A stretch of 64,000 bases of DNA from Eunapius fragilis (Eukaryota > Porifera > Demospongiae > Spongillida > Spongillidae): NCBI GenBank assembly GCA_963681505.1, contig OY811988.1, forward strand, positions 5,827,193 through 5,891,192. Reading direction: 5' to 3'. This document shows, piece by piece, positions 1-12,300 of this stretch. The notes under the pieces are model-generated. The model was not told the origin of the DNA, made no database searches, and saw only the letters and a list, made by a program, of their open reading frames with translations. The translations under genes and the position numbers were made by a program. Every line of letters starts with the position of its first letter. Position 1 is the stretch's first letter.

Positions 1-282
1 TGCTCTCAAACCGCTGCTCGTACCCGCGACCTACCGGGCCACCGTAAGTGTCCACATGTCAAATTTTAACCGAACCGTACCGTACAGTACTGTGCTGGCA
101 CGTTGTTGTGTGAACGTATACAATTAGTAGAACAGCTGTACCGTAAATGGATAACGCCACGCCTCATTATAAACGCACATCGAGCAAGCTGTACCCTGTC
201 CATTTGAAGTCAAATGTATCCAGAGCAGAGTTCCCTCGCTTTCATTATCTGTTTGGTCATATGCACAACAACAACACAGCAG

Positions 283-338
283 TGGCGGATCCAGGAATTC
301 GGCGAGGGGTCCTGACCCCCCTCGCTGTATCCGCCATT
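283..338. repeat. Short inverted repeat (mobile-element end)
   Basis: The outer 8-base arms (tggcggat / atccgcca) and the inner arms (cgaggggtc / gacccccctcg) pair to form a hairpin. It looks like the end of a dispersed element. No coding gene is supported between 1 and 1200. Confidence 0.4.
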
Positions 339-1261
339 GAACAGTATGTTTCGTAAAAACGCGCATCCCACAGGGGAAAAAAAAGAGCCTCCAACGAATT
401 TTTGATTTTATAACACATTGCGTAAAGAATTGTAATGTTTACACTGCCATACTCGCCGATGAATTCTATTAAGTCACGCGATGAAAACGCTCTACTCAAT
501 CATGCGTAATTTTACACATGATTTAAAATCATTTATAAAATGAAGTAATTCATTCACGGTTGTTAGAGCTGTCGAAAAACTACCGCTCAAAAATTCTCCA
601 AAATGCCAAAGGTATATATATGCAAAAAAAACGCTCTGAGAAATTTCCAAATTCCACCAAAAAAATGCCGGCTACCTTTTTAACGGTCATGCTTGCTTTT
701 TTTGCATGGTTCTATGATTCCAAAGCACAGCGGCTGCGCTGCTGCCTGTTTGTGATTGCTCTAGGGCTAATGGATGCGCCACTGCCCGTCTGCAATTTTA
801 ATAGTTACTGTCCATCGTGGAGTCAGTAAGCGCTAAACGTTTAGGTGTACGTGTGGCCTTGGGTCTGACCGTTTTCAGTTGTCTTTTTCTGACCAATTAG
901 GAAGACGGTACCTTGACGTTCGCCATAATTAGTATTGCATGTATGAATTAACCGTACATTTCCAGATAGTGTTCCCGGCTCCATGCATAGACATTGAAAA
1001 ATCTGTAAAGTTCCGTATAGGTTGTGCTGTCTTTAAGTATAGGGAGAGACCACAACAAAGAAGAACGCGCGTGTCCTTTACATGTACATGTACGCACAGG
1101 AATATAAAACTGAATTTCAATTGTCCTCTTGGCCTCAATATTGTCTACATTCAAGCCTAGCTTATCTTGTATTGGCTTATCTATCTATTTAGACAAAGTG
1201 AATACTTAGGCTATTATTTCCTTTCAGTGTCTATCTGTCATGACAATGAATATCAATATCA

Positions 1262-1335
1262 AAATATTCTCAATGAGAAAGTTGTGGGATATTGAAATTG
1301 AAGGCAATAGTGGTGTAAAAGGGGAAAATTTAATA
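1262..1335. mobile_element. Decayed half-copy of the 290-bp foldback element
   Basis: The order tctcaatgagaaagttg, then gggatatt, then tggtgtaaaa matches the outer arm of the foldback elements at 26311, 40094 and 49363. The complementary arm is missing. A pyrimidine tract follows at 1380-1432. Confidence 0.4.
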
Positions 1336-1447
1336 CATATTTAATTTAGCACACGATATCCAACAAATTGGACTATTAAATTCTCTCCCTCTCCCTCTCC
1401 CTCTCCTTCTCCCTCTCCCCCTCCCTCTCCCTAATACAGATGCAATG

Positions 1448-1890
1448 GTAAACATTTACCTACAATTAATGCGTCACGTGACTATCCTGTTCCATAACCT
1501 TCGTTTTTTGTGACCAACAACTTCATAATGAAATTCATCATAAAATGATGCCCTGGCCCTTTTTGACCTTGAACTTTGTGAAAACGAATTCTTAAGAAAA
1601 ACCGCGCTATTACGTTAGGAAAAGGGGTTCGAAAGATTGCAACTATCGGAGCAACTGATATAGACTCACCTACCATAAAGTTAACGTAGCGTCGCTCGAC
1701 AATGCGCGAACGGTTTCCCGGGTTCAGAATCCTACTCGCCCTAAAGGTTCATGTTTATGCTGAAGCTATATACACTCCAATAATCATCTCAATTCGTTGA
1801 TCCTGACTGGGCCAAAGAAAACGAAAGTTATGGAGCGTGATAGTCACGTGATGCATATTTTCTGTTACTGCTTGTAGGTAAATGTTTACT
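1448..1890. mobile_element. MITE-like element with imperfect terminal inverted repeats
   Basis: The left end gtaaacatttacctacaa (1448-1465) is the reverse complement of the right end at 1873-1890. Pairing continues inward: cgtcacgtgactatc (about 1471) with gatagtcacgtga (about 1838), and ccataaccttcgtttt with aaaacgaaagttatgg. There is no internal ORF of note, so it is probably a non-autonomous DNA element of about 443 bp. Confidence 0.6.
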
Positions 1891-2289
1891 CTATGCATCA
1901 GTATTATTAAATTCTTGATAGCGTATGTAGTTGTTTATAAATCAAGTGAACTTAAAATTTATGTCAATTTTTTCATTGATCTCCACTGTATACCGGTAGC
2001 ATGCATAAAATAAACGAGAAAAACATAGTCATGCAAACAACAAAGAGCAGGAGAAACATAAAAAATTTACTTTAAAAAGAAAGCAGCACCCTACACCTGA
2101 CACAAGCGAAGGGAAGGTGGTTAATCGCCTCAACTCTCTTTAGAGAACTTCAGTTGAGTGATCACACTACCAAGTCAGCTAGAAACTGTGACGTCAACAC
2201 CTTAATTGAAGGAAGCCTTTTCCACTTCGGGTGTCGAAGACAAGAACCGGTGATATGCTGCCGCACATTCTGGAATAGTGGATATGTGA

Positions 2290-2495
2290 CAATGGGCAGG
2301 AAATCCGTCAAAGTTGACGTGTGCAATTAAAATGTACGCGTAATTACAAATTCAGGCCACTGTAACTCCATGATGGACAGACGAATTTCCAGTGTGTAAG
2401 AAAGAAGTTGTAGATCGCAAACTTAGAAAATGAAATAATTTGAAAACTTGAAACAATATGCGCTAGGTTCCTTTTCGTTGCCACGATCCCATATG
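2290..2495 (+). repeat. Dispersed repeat family D, copy 1
   Basis: It contains the core ccactgtaactccatgatgg followed by a fairly conserved tail ending near ggttccttttcgttgcc. Similar copies lie at about 3870-4080, 15685-15905 and 19682-19880, all in the same orientation. The ends resemble short inverted repeats. Confidence 0.5.
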
Positions 2496-2584
2496 CTCCA
2501 CTTTTAAAATCGCTGTGTGTTCCGAACGCGTTGCATGGGCTATATATACGGACACACCACTTCTATATTTAAAATTAACATCAC

Positions 2585-2893
2585 GGTTCCTTGAATCACA
2601 TCCCTAGCTAGGGGACGTGCAAAGGGCTTTACCTAAAAAAATTTAAATTGTTCTGCAGGAGAATCCAAATCTTCAATCTTCACAAATCGGTGTATACGTA
2701 GAAGAGTCCTGTCGCTATTGAGTTGTCCTGTTAATGGGCAGAGTTAAGATTAACGAACAGGACAAATCAATACCGATAAACACTTCTATGTATGCACCCG
2801 CAATTTTGAAGCGATTTGCAGAATAATGTTTAAGCTTTGAACACCTAGGGGTAACGCCCTTTGGAGTTCCCTAGGGATGTGATTCAAGGAACC
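2585..2893. mobile_element. Foldback element with 23-bp perfect TIR
   Basis: The left TIR begins ggttccttgaatcacatccc at 2585, and its exact complement ends at 2893. The internal part includes aacgaacaggacaaatcaat, which recurs in a partial copy at about 4660-4800. It is non-coding and MITE-like. Confidence 0.65.
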
Positions 2894-3869
2894 AAATTTT
2901 AATTTTAATTATACAAATAATGTACCCTAGCTTATAGAATAGGAAGTTGATAGTTCAGCGCGTTCGGAAAATACTGCATGCAATTTTGAAGTGTCCGCAT
3001 GCGTGTACCGGTATATATAGGTTTACGGTATATCGTATATAAAGTTTATTTTTAAAACATGCAGAGTTGTAATTGCTGAGCAACTTAAAGCAAGCTTGTT
3101 TTATTGGGTAAGTTATATGCCGAGGAATCACTGCACGCGCTATATCCACCTGCTGTGAAGTGTGCAACGCATTCTATTTTCAGTCTATATTTAGGTACCT
3201 GATACATCCTTATATATGCACTGAGATGGCCAACGAGACAGAGTCTTACGTTGAAATGAGAAGCAGTGAGGATCCGCCGGCGTGAGTGCAATGCATGCAG
3301 GGCAGGAATGCTATCCTAAGCAATCGCTAAATTAAGCGACGGAGGGGCGCATTTAGGAGTGGGTGTTTAAGGGTTAAGGGGGCTAGGGTATAGCCCCTAG
3401 CGCCAATTTTCAACGGGCTTTTTCAAATCACTGTCTCTCCGATAAACACTTATGCAATTGTAGCATGCAGTTTCTTTGAGCGTATTCGGCGCCATGCAAA
3501 CTCTTGATGCAATATAACGTGACTACGTGCATACTGCTATATGCTGTGGTGCGCGTTGCTATGCACTGATGTATTGTATTATGATGACCCATGTGACTAT
3601 ATATAAGTTTGATGGCCATGCACGGCTATTTGCATGGTGTTTGCTCTATCGGCTTGTACCTAACTGAACAAGAATGCATACACACTTGCATTCCATATGC
3701 AACCTACATGTACTGTTGACAACGTCACCTGTAAGTTATTTCATAATGTTATCGATAACCCTATCGACGAGTCGCGCAAGCAAACGATGTTGCATTCTAT
3801 GCCCTCACAATACAAAAATAGACTATTACATTGCCGCTGTTAAAGGGACCTATGTATACATAGCGCGAT

Positions 3870-4080
3870 GAAGGAAGGGGCATCAAAGTTAATTGGCAAT
3901 TGAACTAACATTAACTGTATAAGCATGCATGCATAATTAAAATTCAGGCCGTTACATGCAACTCCGAGAAGGACAGACCAAATTATAGTGCGTAAAAAAT
4001 AAATAAATAAGTTGTAGAAACTAGCTTAATACATTCAGGTCCTTTTTTCGCTCTCACCGATTCCATAATATCATGCCTGC
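3870..4080 (+). repeat. Dispersed repeat family D, copy 2
   Basis: It shares the core aattaaaattcaggcc, followed by a diverged ctccgagaaggacagacc and a tail with tcctttttt and gattccata. Nothing else is supported between 2900 and 4430 apart from a small hairpin near 3382-3405. Confidence 0.45.
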
Positions 4081-4436
4081 ATGGATTCAAGCATATATAT
4101 ATTGTCGGGGCTACTTTAGATTATATAAAGGACATAACATACTCTCGAGGGGACTGTGCATGCAGATAATGATACATACACATGCACTGTAGATTCTTGT
4201 TCTGTTAAAAAGTTATGCTGACTTAGTTGGACCACACTAGACTCAGTATATATAAATGTATTACTGCTTCAGTCGGTTCTTATGCTGGTATATCTAAGCT
4301 AGATGACCTCGATCAAGAACACGTGTTAGCGGCTTAGAAGCGGGTTTGATTGTTTTACCTTAGCAATGGCAATAATTAACTATACGAATACAACCATAAT
4401 TTAAATATTCTTCTGTAAGGTTAGTCACGCGCGGTT

Positions 4437-4554
4437 CACAGTAAAAAAGGATTGGTGCAAGTCACTAGAAATCGTGAATAGGGCACTCGATTTTGAGAAA
4501 TCGAGTGCCCTATTCACGATTTCTAGTGACATGCACCAATCCGTTTTTACAGTG
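4437..4554. mobile_element. 57-bp-arm hairpin element
   Basis: Bases 4437-4493 and 4498-4554 are reverse complements over 57 bases with three mismatches, separated by a 4-base loop. This is either a small foldback element or a fresh inverted duplication. Confidence 0.7.
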
Positions 4555-4659
4555 TTGGAACAGAATGTCGTTTCGCTATAATTATCACAAGTTATTAAAC
4601 CGATTGAGTCGCTATAACTTCCGCACGATTAAAGCTACTGACTTACTATTTGGTGGAGT

Positions 4660-4800
4660 AAAAATTAACGAACAGAACAAATCAATATAGCGACAGGACT
4701 CTTCTAAAGTAGGGCCTAGCTACATATATTGATTTTGAAGTGATTTGAACTCTTCTGCAGAAAGGATATTTAAGTTTTGAATCCCTAAAGGTAACGCTCA
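4660..4800 (+). repeat. Partial copy of the 2585-2893 element
   Basis: It carries the internal segment (aacgaacagaacaaatcaat) and a diverged right part (tttgaatccctaaaggtaac) of the element at 2585-2893, but not the left TIR. Confidence 0.45.
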
Positions 4801-4984
4801 TTGTGTCATATGTATATCGTAAGGAGAGGACCTAAAGGCCGTAGAGAAATGGTGTGGTAGTATGTGGTGCAAATAGTACGACATGCACATGCAGTAACAT
4901 TAATCGTGCGGAAGTTATAACTTAATTTTATTATATATTATAATAGTGTAACGACGAAACTGTCCCATTTATTTTATTATATAC

Positions 4985-5238
4985 GAAACAGTGTCCAGCA
5001 GAATCACCTTTATATGGTACATTATCAAATTTTCCAGGGCAAGCAAAAGAAAAGTAACACTCGCATTGAAATGTATGGCTAATTATAACTTCAGTGCCTA
5101 ATAACTTTATGATGGATAGTCCAATTTAGGATGCGTAAGGACCATTTGATAGAAGCTCTTTGGAGTTCACGGAAAATGAAAAACTTGAAAAACTATCCAA
5201 AAGGGTGATTTTGTTGGACACCGTCCCATATAGTGAAC
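4985..5238. mobile_element. MITE with gtccagca/tgctggac-type TIR, copy 1
   Basis: The left end reads acagtgtccagcagaatcac. The right end reads gggtgattttgttggacacc and is its approximate complement. Related copies lie at about 50895-51165 and 61915-62185, inside the decayed reverse-transcriptase regions. Its interior resembles repeat family D, so the two families are probably related. Confidence 0.55.
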
Positions 5239-5508
5239 CGACGAAACTGTCCCATTTATTTTACCTTCGCCTTAATATGTGTGTCCACGTGGATCTGAAT
5301 GTTGCAACAACAACAACAACAACAAAAAAAAAAAAACACAAGCAACTTGACGCCAGTTATAGAAAAAAAAAAAAAAAGAGAGAACTTGAAAAATAAAAAT
5401 GAGGCTATAAGTCGGGTGTCGGCTCTTTGCACATACTGATGTAGGGGTGAATAATTATGACTAGCAAAAGCAGAGATACGTACGAATATAACTTCTCTCT
5501 CCCATGTT

Positions 5509-7685
5509 GTGCATGATGTCATATGCAGAGAACTATACTCGCAGGTGGACAACAATCGCGGTACCAATGTCACCCCCCCAATTCCGCTAAAGACAGCAAG
5601 CCAGTACGTTGCTCCCATCGGAAAGTCCCAGACATTACGCAGAATACACAGCAGCCACATGTGCGCTTCGCCCTTAGCAAAGGTGGAGAAGGAGCTGCCC
5701 TATGGCGCCAGTTCAACACACTTGGAACCCGAGAAAGAAGTGTCCTTGCAAGACCTTGTCACAATGCACCACAAGATGCTACCACTGCGAACAAAGGTTA
5801 CCAAGAAAAGAGCGCAGAACGAGGCCCACACCCGGGATACTCTTGTGGTAGGAGGACTCTACAACCTCCATTTTACAACGCGCAAAAAGATGGCCACTTT
5901 CACCTTATCTACGGGGGAGACGTTCACACTGCCGGTAGACGCTAAGGTGAACTGTGCGGTAGTTTACAACCCTGAAGGGGACACAACTATGGCCACCACG
6001 GGCTACACGTTCAAAGACGTATTGGACCTTAGCAGAACCCAACCCATGCCGCTTATAGTCTGCGCCACACAGCGGGGAGTGTCAAGAAAAATCGAGTCAG
6101 CATGTATGCCTGGTGAGGTATTGGCCTTGAAGACTGTCCAAGACAACCAAGAGCGGGTATGTATAGGTGCTTACAGTTTCAAGACGGAGTCCATTAAAGT
6201 TCTGGAGGAAGGTTGCAACGGGTTTTTCACCACTCAGCCTAGCGACATCCAGCTGCCGCTTCTGCGCGTTATCAATGAACTGAGCCCGAAGCTACCATGC
6301 GAGGTGCAACTGTTTGGGGCGGAAAATGAACCCGGGGTGTCCGCCATCGCAGCAAGCGGTTCGCTCCTGTCTCTGCAAGTGGAGGAATCTGTCCTGCTGG
6401 TTGCGACGTGTCCCCGGGCACCGAACGAAGTGATGGAGGTTATCGTCACGCCGGACACGGAGGTTAAGTTCGTCGAGGTAGGAGGGAAGGACTTGCTCGA
6501 AATGAAATCTGAGACAAGCCGGTTGCAGTTTAAATATGGCCTCACCAAAAAGATTCAGGTTCGAAGCTTGTCTGGTACAAGCATAGGAAGCGGTGGTAAC
6601 ACGACTTACTCAAACCAGGATATATCCAGTCCCCAGACCCCATCTGGTGGCGCGACTCCGCCAGCGTTTGTTTACGACCTACCGTACAACGACACGCATG
6701 CGCAAGTCACCACTGGGCGCTTGGCTGGACTCAGTGGCAATAGGAAAAAAAGCATAGACCTGGTACTGCCATCGTCACCTTTGCTGCCACCAAGAAGCCA
6801 TGCAGGTACGGCGAATGTATCCGTGCATGCACACCACCCATTACGTCAGTTTATTTTTGTATTTCGATGTTACTGCATGTAAAGTGATTAGCGTTCCAGA
6901 GGTGGGGCCACGAGATGCTATTCCGTACGAAATCCAGGGTGGGGGGACGGCCGCGGACATCGAATCCCTGATAGTCAGCTACGAAGAACTCAAACATGAC
7001 CTGAGTGAATGCAACGACGCGTTGAAGGAACATCGGAAGGAGATCGTAGCGGCCCAGAGGGATATTGAACAGCTCCAGAAGGAGATCGAGACTCTGAAGC
7101 GTCAAAGCGGCCAGCGTGAAGGAGAACATAGAGGGACTACGTACCAGGACAACATCAACCTGTTGTCAGCACTTAGCAACAAAGAGGTAACGTGCAGTAA
7201 AATTATGACATCTATAATAATACGTATGGGACCGTTGTTGCAAAAAGGGACTTTTAAGGCATATTTTGTACTCTAAAAGATACCTAGGTCATCTACATCT
7301 TCTTTCTTACATATACCGAGCTTTATAATGTTAATTATGCGTGCATTTCAATTACTTTGGTTCCTAAATGTAGGTCGTAATTATGTATACGTGTTTGTTT
7401 CAATTCTTCTATGTATGTAAAATAATTATTGGTATAATTATAATTACGATTTCTGTCTCTTACAATATTTTTTTCTTTCAGATACTTCAGCTTTTGGAAG
7501 GATTAGGATTATCGCAGTACAAGAAGAAGTTCAGCAGTGAAAGAGTTACTGGGAAAATACTCATGCAATGTAACGAGAAAACGCTCGAGAAGGACCTTGG
7601 AGTGTCCAGCAAGCTTCACAGGATGCATCTGATGGAGTTTATACAAGGAAGTGAGTGCGTCTACTCGGTGATTGCAAAACAATGA
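5509..7685 (+). CDS. CABIT-coiled-coil-SAM adaptor protein (GAREM/THEMIS-like)
   Basis: Exons are 5509-6805, 6900-7186 and 7482-7685, giving 595 aa with closing phases. Residues about 75-345 resemble a CABIT domain, with a conserved Cys in MPLIVCATQ and Leu-Pro motifs in FTLPVDA and IQLPLLRVINEL. A Ser/Pro/Gly-rich linker follows, then a coiled coil in exon 2 (about 440-510), then a SAM domain in exon 3 starting ILQLLEGLGLSQYKKKF. CABIT plus C-terminal SAM is the layout of GAREM proteins, which act as GRB2-linked adaptors downstream of receptor tyrosine kinases; that role is inferred. The start is uncertain, because a good acceptor (atatgcag, ending 5528) lies just after the ATG and upstream exons are possible. 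A strong donor-like gtgagt at 7651 could support an alternative 3' end. An AATAAA lies at 7745. Confidence 0.65.
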
Positions 7686-7744
7686 CAGCGCCATCTCAGT
7701 CATGTGTAAAATTAAAGTATTATAACTGTGCATTGTGTGTACGT

Positions 7745-7750
7745 AATAAA
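7745..7750 (+). terminator. Poly(A) signal of the CABIT-SAM gene
   Basis: AATAAA lies 60 bases after the stop codon at 7683-7685. Confidence 0.6.
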
Positions 7751-7834
7751 CATTGAGTATACCAATGAGCATAACAGTTTGAACGTTAAAAACATTATAA
7801 TGTCCAGTTCATTGACAATACATAATGCATGCAA

Positions 7835-7915
7835 AAGTGTATACGATACCTTCAGAATCAGCTCGATTTATCCTTTGCATGTCATTTCTTGAAGAACATA
7901 TTAGCTGCTCGAAGG
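7835..7915 (+). repeat. Dispersed repeat shared with about 27745-27825
   Basis: Both places read ccttcagaatcagctc, then atttatc, tttgcatgt, tttcttgaag and gaacat in the same order. No gene is supported between 7686 and 9081. A short minus-strand ORF at 8384-8644 could be decayed coding but is not assignable. Confidence 0.4.
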
Positions 7916-9081
7916 GAAAGTAACGTATAACTTGCATGGTACAACTTTCAGTGGTGCAAATGCACAATCATGATTTAATTACATCAAAGTTATACTGTAG
8001 TGCTTGTAGCATATGAATAATGGTTTTATATACATTCGGGATACTCGGGTGTCCGGGATATTTCGTTCGATGTCGTTTTTCATGGATAACGTATACAAAG
8101 ATCAAATGCAGTAATCCGGATACTCGAGAATACGGAATAATCCATTCGATTACTGCCATTATTCATAGACCAATAAAAATCGAATGATATTTTGAAACAA
8201 ACGCTGCTCCCCATACGCCGCAGCCCAGCTTGATAGAATTAAAAGAAAACCATTCAAGGTGAGTTTGGGTATGTTATCTCTAGTTTAATTGTCCTTTCAC
8301 ACTGATTCTAGTCCGCTGGTTTGTATGGTGGTTTAACAGGAAGCACTAAACCTGTGCACTAATACTAACTAATAGCCTAATAACTAATAACTGGAAATTG
8401 TTTCATGATTATGTGTGACAGAAGCTATGTATGCAGTACTATTAAATACACAGAAGGTAAATAATATGCGCTTACTTAGCAGGTCAGATGTAGTGAGAAC
8501 ATCATGATCAGTGACAAGATTTACACTTGGTAGAATGATATCACACAGTGGGTATTGCGAGGATTGTACTTTAAGATTGCCAAAAACGGATGCACTATAA
8601 TCGATATGAAACATGTAGTAATTGCCTCTTTCTTGAGCAGTCACGACGAACTATTGTGTAAGTATAGTTTTCTCAGGGTTAGAAAAAACTTTTGAGACAT
8701 TGGCAAAGACCTTGGTTTGCACTGGAAGTAATGTCAAAAGCTTTATCAAAGTCCACTCACCTTAGCATATAGCAGGTACAGCATCAATCACTACCTCATG
8801 GCTACACTTGAAGCTGCCAATGCGTGTTGTTAATTGACTGGCTAAATAACAGCTGTACTGTTATGACAGGGGGAGGGGCTATTCTAAAAGAGAATTATGG
8901 TAGCACATGCATTCCAGCAACCATGCATGGGCCCTACAGAGTACTGTATAATCTACTGGATGCTAGTGCAGATAGTTCAATTATTAAATTGCATGAGTTT
9001 GTGTTGCTAGTTATCAGGTAGTTGAAGGAAGTATCCAATTAATACATTTAATGACATAAAAAAGAAGAGGTAAGTTCATAG

Positions 9082-9386
9082 TCAGTTGGTGACAGCTTTT
9101 ATCTGATCTGCCAATTCCTGGAGGCTGGATGTTCTGAGAACATTCACCAGGGAGCTCCATGTAACTGGAGTAGTGCTCTTCCCTTGAAGCCACCTCTTAA
9201 ATATTGCTGTGGTGATGTTTTCAGGATTTGCGAGATACTCTTGTCTGAATCCATCCACTACTTCCCCAGTGAGGTCATTGAGGAGGAGTATACCAAAGGT
9301 GGGGTAGTTGGTACCTATCTTCTGAATGATGTTGATGGAGGTACCATGAGCAGGGAAAGCCAACAACAAAGGGAGGGAAGGTAGAC
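9082..9386 (-). CDS. Death domain terminal exon
   Basis: The last exon encodes IIQKIGTNY, FRQEYLA, IFKRWLQGKSTTPVTWSSLV and LQELADQI. Trp in a K-x-W position and TW-SSL-x-x-VLR are typical of Death domains. The acceptor follows a long pyrimidine stretch (about 9387-9425 on the plus strand). The 3' flank has an ATTAAA-type signal (9047-9052, minus strand). Confidence 0.7.
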
Positions 9387-12300
9387 CTTTGGGGGTGGAG
9401 ATGGTGGAGGAAGATAGTGTAGAGATGGGCATAAATGGCAGAGAACACTCCAGAGTATTATGACCATATCTTACCTAGTGATCCAGAAGTTGGCACATGT
9501 TGTGGTTGGGGTACGTGTGGAACTGGGCAGATAAGGAGTGGGAGGAGGTATGAAAAGGGTGATCAGTTTGGACTAAACATGAAACGATGCGTCTCCTCCA
9601 CAGCAATGTGGTGGTTCTCAAAGTTTGGGCCTATCACTTGTGAAACATCATATAGGATCAACCATGAATGAGATGAGTTAAATCAATGCTCTATTTTTAA
9701 ACTACAGTCATGCAATGTTTTAAAATTGCCATGATAATAGTATACCGGCACAGCTCGCTACAACGGAAAATAAGCCATTTCATTGGTCGAGTTGGGAAAG
9801 CTGATGGTGTTTATAGAACACCTTACCGCTTTAGTCAATAAATATTCATTTGGTGAACGGCGGCCCAGATCGATATTGATAGAGTGGAACCACGTATAAA
9901 TGACCCAGTAATGGCACCGTGTTTCTATGCAACCTATGCTTTTTATATATTATTATTTACATGCATAGCTTTGTAGTGACATAAAGGGGATAATAAGAGA
10001 CTTTATTTGGAAAAAAAATTTTATTTGATTTTTTATTTTGTATTTTATCAAGTTTGTAACAACACAACCTTACAAAACATTACATAACTATCACTACATG
10101 TCTCCAAGATCACATTCGTCATGATCTTTTCCATCATCGTCATCTACTTGGCCACTTTCAGCTTCAGGTTCCCCTGAAGCTGAAAGTGAAACCTTTTGAA
10201 CTGATTCTTTGACATTACATTATATACCTCCCAGTCAGAGACGGTTTGGGCAGCTCTCTTCTCCCGTGGCTTCTCCTGCTTTGTGTGTAAAACCTTCTGC
10301 ATTTAACTCTCTCCATATTTGCAGCTTTCCTAGCTGCATCGTGGTTGGCACAGGCTGTGTCCCTAACAGAGACCGTCTCCCTGCACTGGGTCTTGATCCT
10401 CCCCTTGTATCAGAGGCATGGTATGTGAGTTTTACTTTTACAGCCCGGCATAGTGTTGATGTCATCGATGTTGTTGGAGTATGATCTGATTGTGTAGTGG
10501 GGGGGGGGGGGGGGGAGGGGAGGGGCTGCTGATGGTAGATCTTGTGCAGTTTCCTGCATGTTGTTTGAACAATGGGCTTGCCAATAACCTTTGCCTAGTA
10601 CCTAGAACGTAGCTCTCATCTGGGTCCTCTTTTGCTTTTCGAATGTCCTAGCTACTGGGTTGTAGGTCAGATGGAAGTACCACTTTCCCCTGTCACTACG
10701 TAACGGATCGTCTCATCCACACTTTTAATGGATGTGCAAGGAATCTGTCATTAAAAGAGCTTTTCCCACTCTCTCTCTCATGTACAGGTTAAGGTTTCTT
10801 TCCACCAAGGCTTGCCATTGAGCCAAAACGCAGCGCCGCGCACCGCCCGTTAACAAAAATAAAAGGAGTTAATTTTTAATAACTGTTGAATAAACCCAAT
10901 TTGTGTTATTAAAATGGCAGCTCTCTAAGCTATCGTCGTTTTTGAATTATTTTGAACAAACGGTAAGTGGTGCATTGCTATTTAAAGTATATATAGGTAT
11001 AGGAATCACTGGAGTTTGATCGAACCACACAGCGAGACCCATTGCTATATCCTAGAAAGTGCAGTGAACGCGTGAGCGTGGTCGAGTAAAGTTGGGTCAC
11101 GTGGAATTAAAATAACTGAAGGTTTAAACGGACCAAAAACACCCTAGTGATTTAGTTTGGGTCTCCCGCTATTTTACAATGTGTTTTTCTTCATTGCACC
11201 ACTTAAAATGGCCGAGATACTTTTCAAACCACACCAGAATTCCTTATACGAAGTTCCACTCTAGATGAAAGCAGTAAGGTTGCGCTATGAATACCACGAA
11301 ATGCCTTATTTTCCGTTGTTGCGAGCTGTGACTTTTCCGTTGTTCCGAGCCGCGGTAATGTACACAGAAGCAATGATTTCATACTAATCATTAGCGTAAA
11401 AAGCAGCATTCACACAATGCATGTTGCTAACCTGTAGGGCACTGCTGGCCTTGAAGAGGCAGTGCAATCTGAAACTGTTTATTAATCCCAGAAAACGCTA
11501 TTGAAACATTTTCGTAATGTATGCTGCCAGTTGGGCGCACTTGAAGTATAAAGCGAGGGGGATACATTCCTTCTTCCTCTTTAAGTTTTAGAGTTTCAAT
11601 ATTAGTATTCCAGAAGTCCAAATCTGAATGTTCGATCTAAAGGGATGTGAGTGTTCAAATGTCACAATGTCAAAGATTACTTACGCCTTCTCCTCCTTTC
11701 ACAAGTGTTAGCTGCCATCCGGGAACATCAGGGTATTGTATTTTTAGTACTGAGCTGCCATTCCATTTAAAGTCATATTTCTGTGAACTATTACAATCCA
11801 TGTTTTTGCGGCACCATTCCTTCAAAGACTGTGCATGCATGAAGAAAAAACAATGCAATACCAATTCTAGACTTTGCATGTTATTTACCTGAATGCAGGC
11901 TTCCAATAAGTATGTAACAAAAAAAACGCACGTGGAGTTTGCTTTGTCTTGGAATAAAGTAATGCAATATTGCATCCTTTCCTTTAGAGAGTCTGTCATT
12001 TTAGTAGCAAGGCAAATGCAACAGAAGTGGCTAGTGAATAATGCTGCCTTGTGATCTTCAAGGGTAGCTGCATTGCTCATGGACTCAAAAATATATCGCC
12101 TCTTTCCAATGCAATAATGGTTTACATGTGCTTTCATGAATAGGATTTCAATGCCTCTGTTGTCACTTTTTTCAATATCAAGACAATGTTGTAGCACTAT
12201 TTTAGCATTCTTCAGAAGCTTTACGTCACTAGAATTACCACAAACCAATAAGGTTGCAGAAATGGGCACCACATTCTCTGGGAACAAAAATGGACCATGC

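Noticed and set aside
560..829. An 89-residue ORF near the left end
   Set aside because: AT-rich, no domain, no splice-consistent neighbours.
10209..10484. A 91-residue ORF in the last intron of the large gene
   Set aside because: The opposite strand shows frame-shifted coding-like pieces, so this ORF is most likely the shadow of a decayed element.
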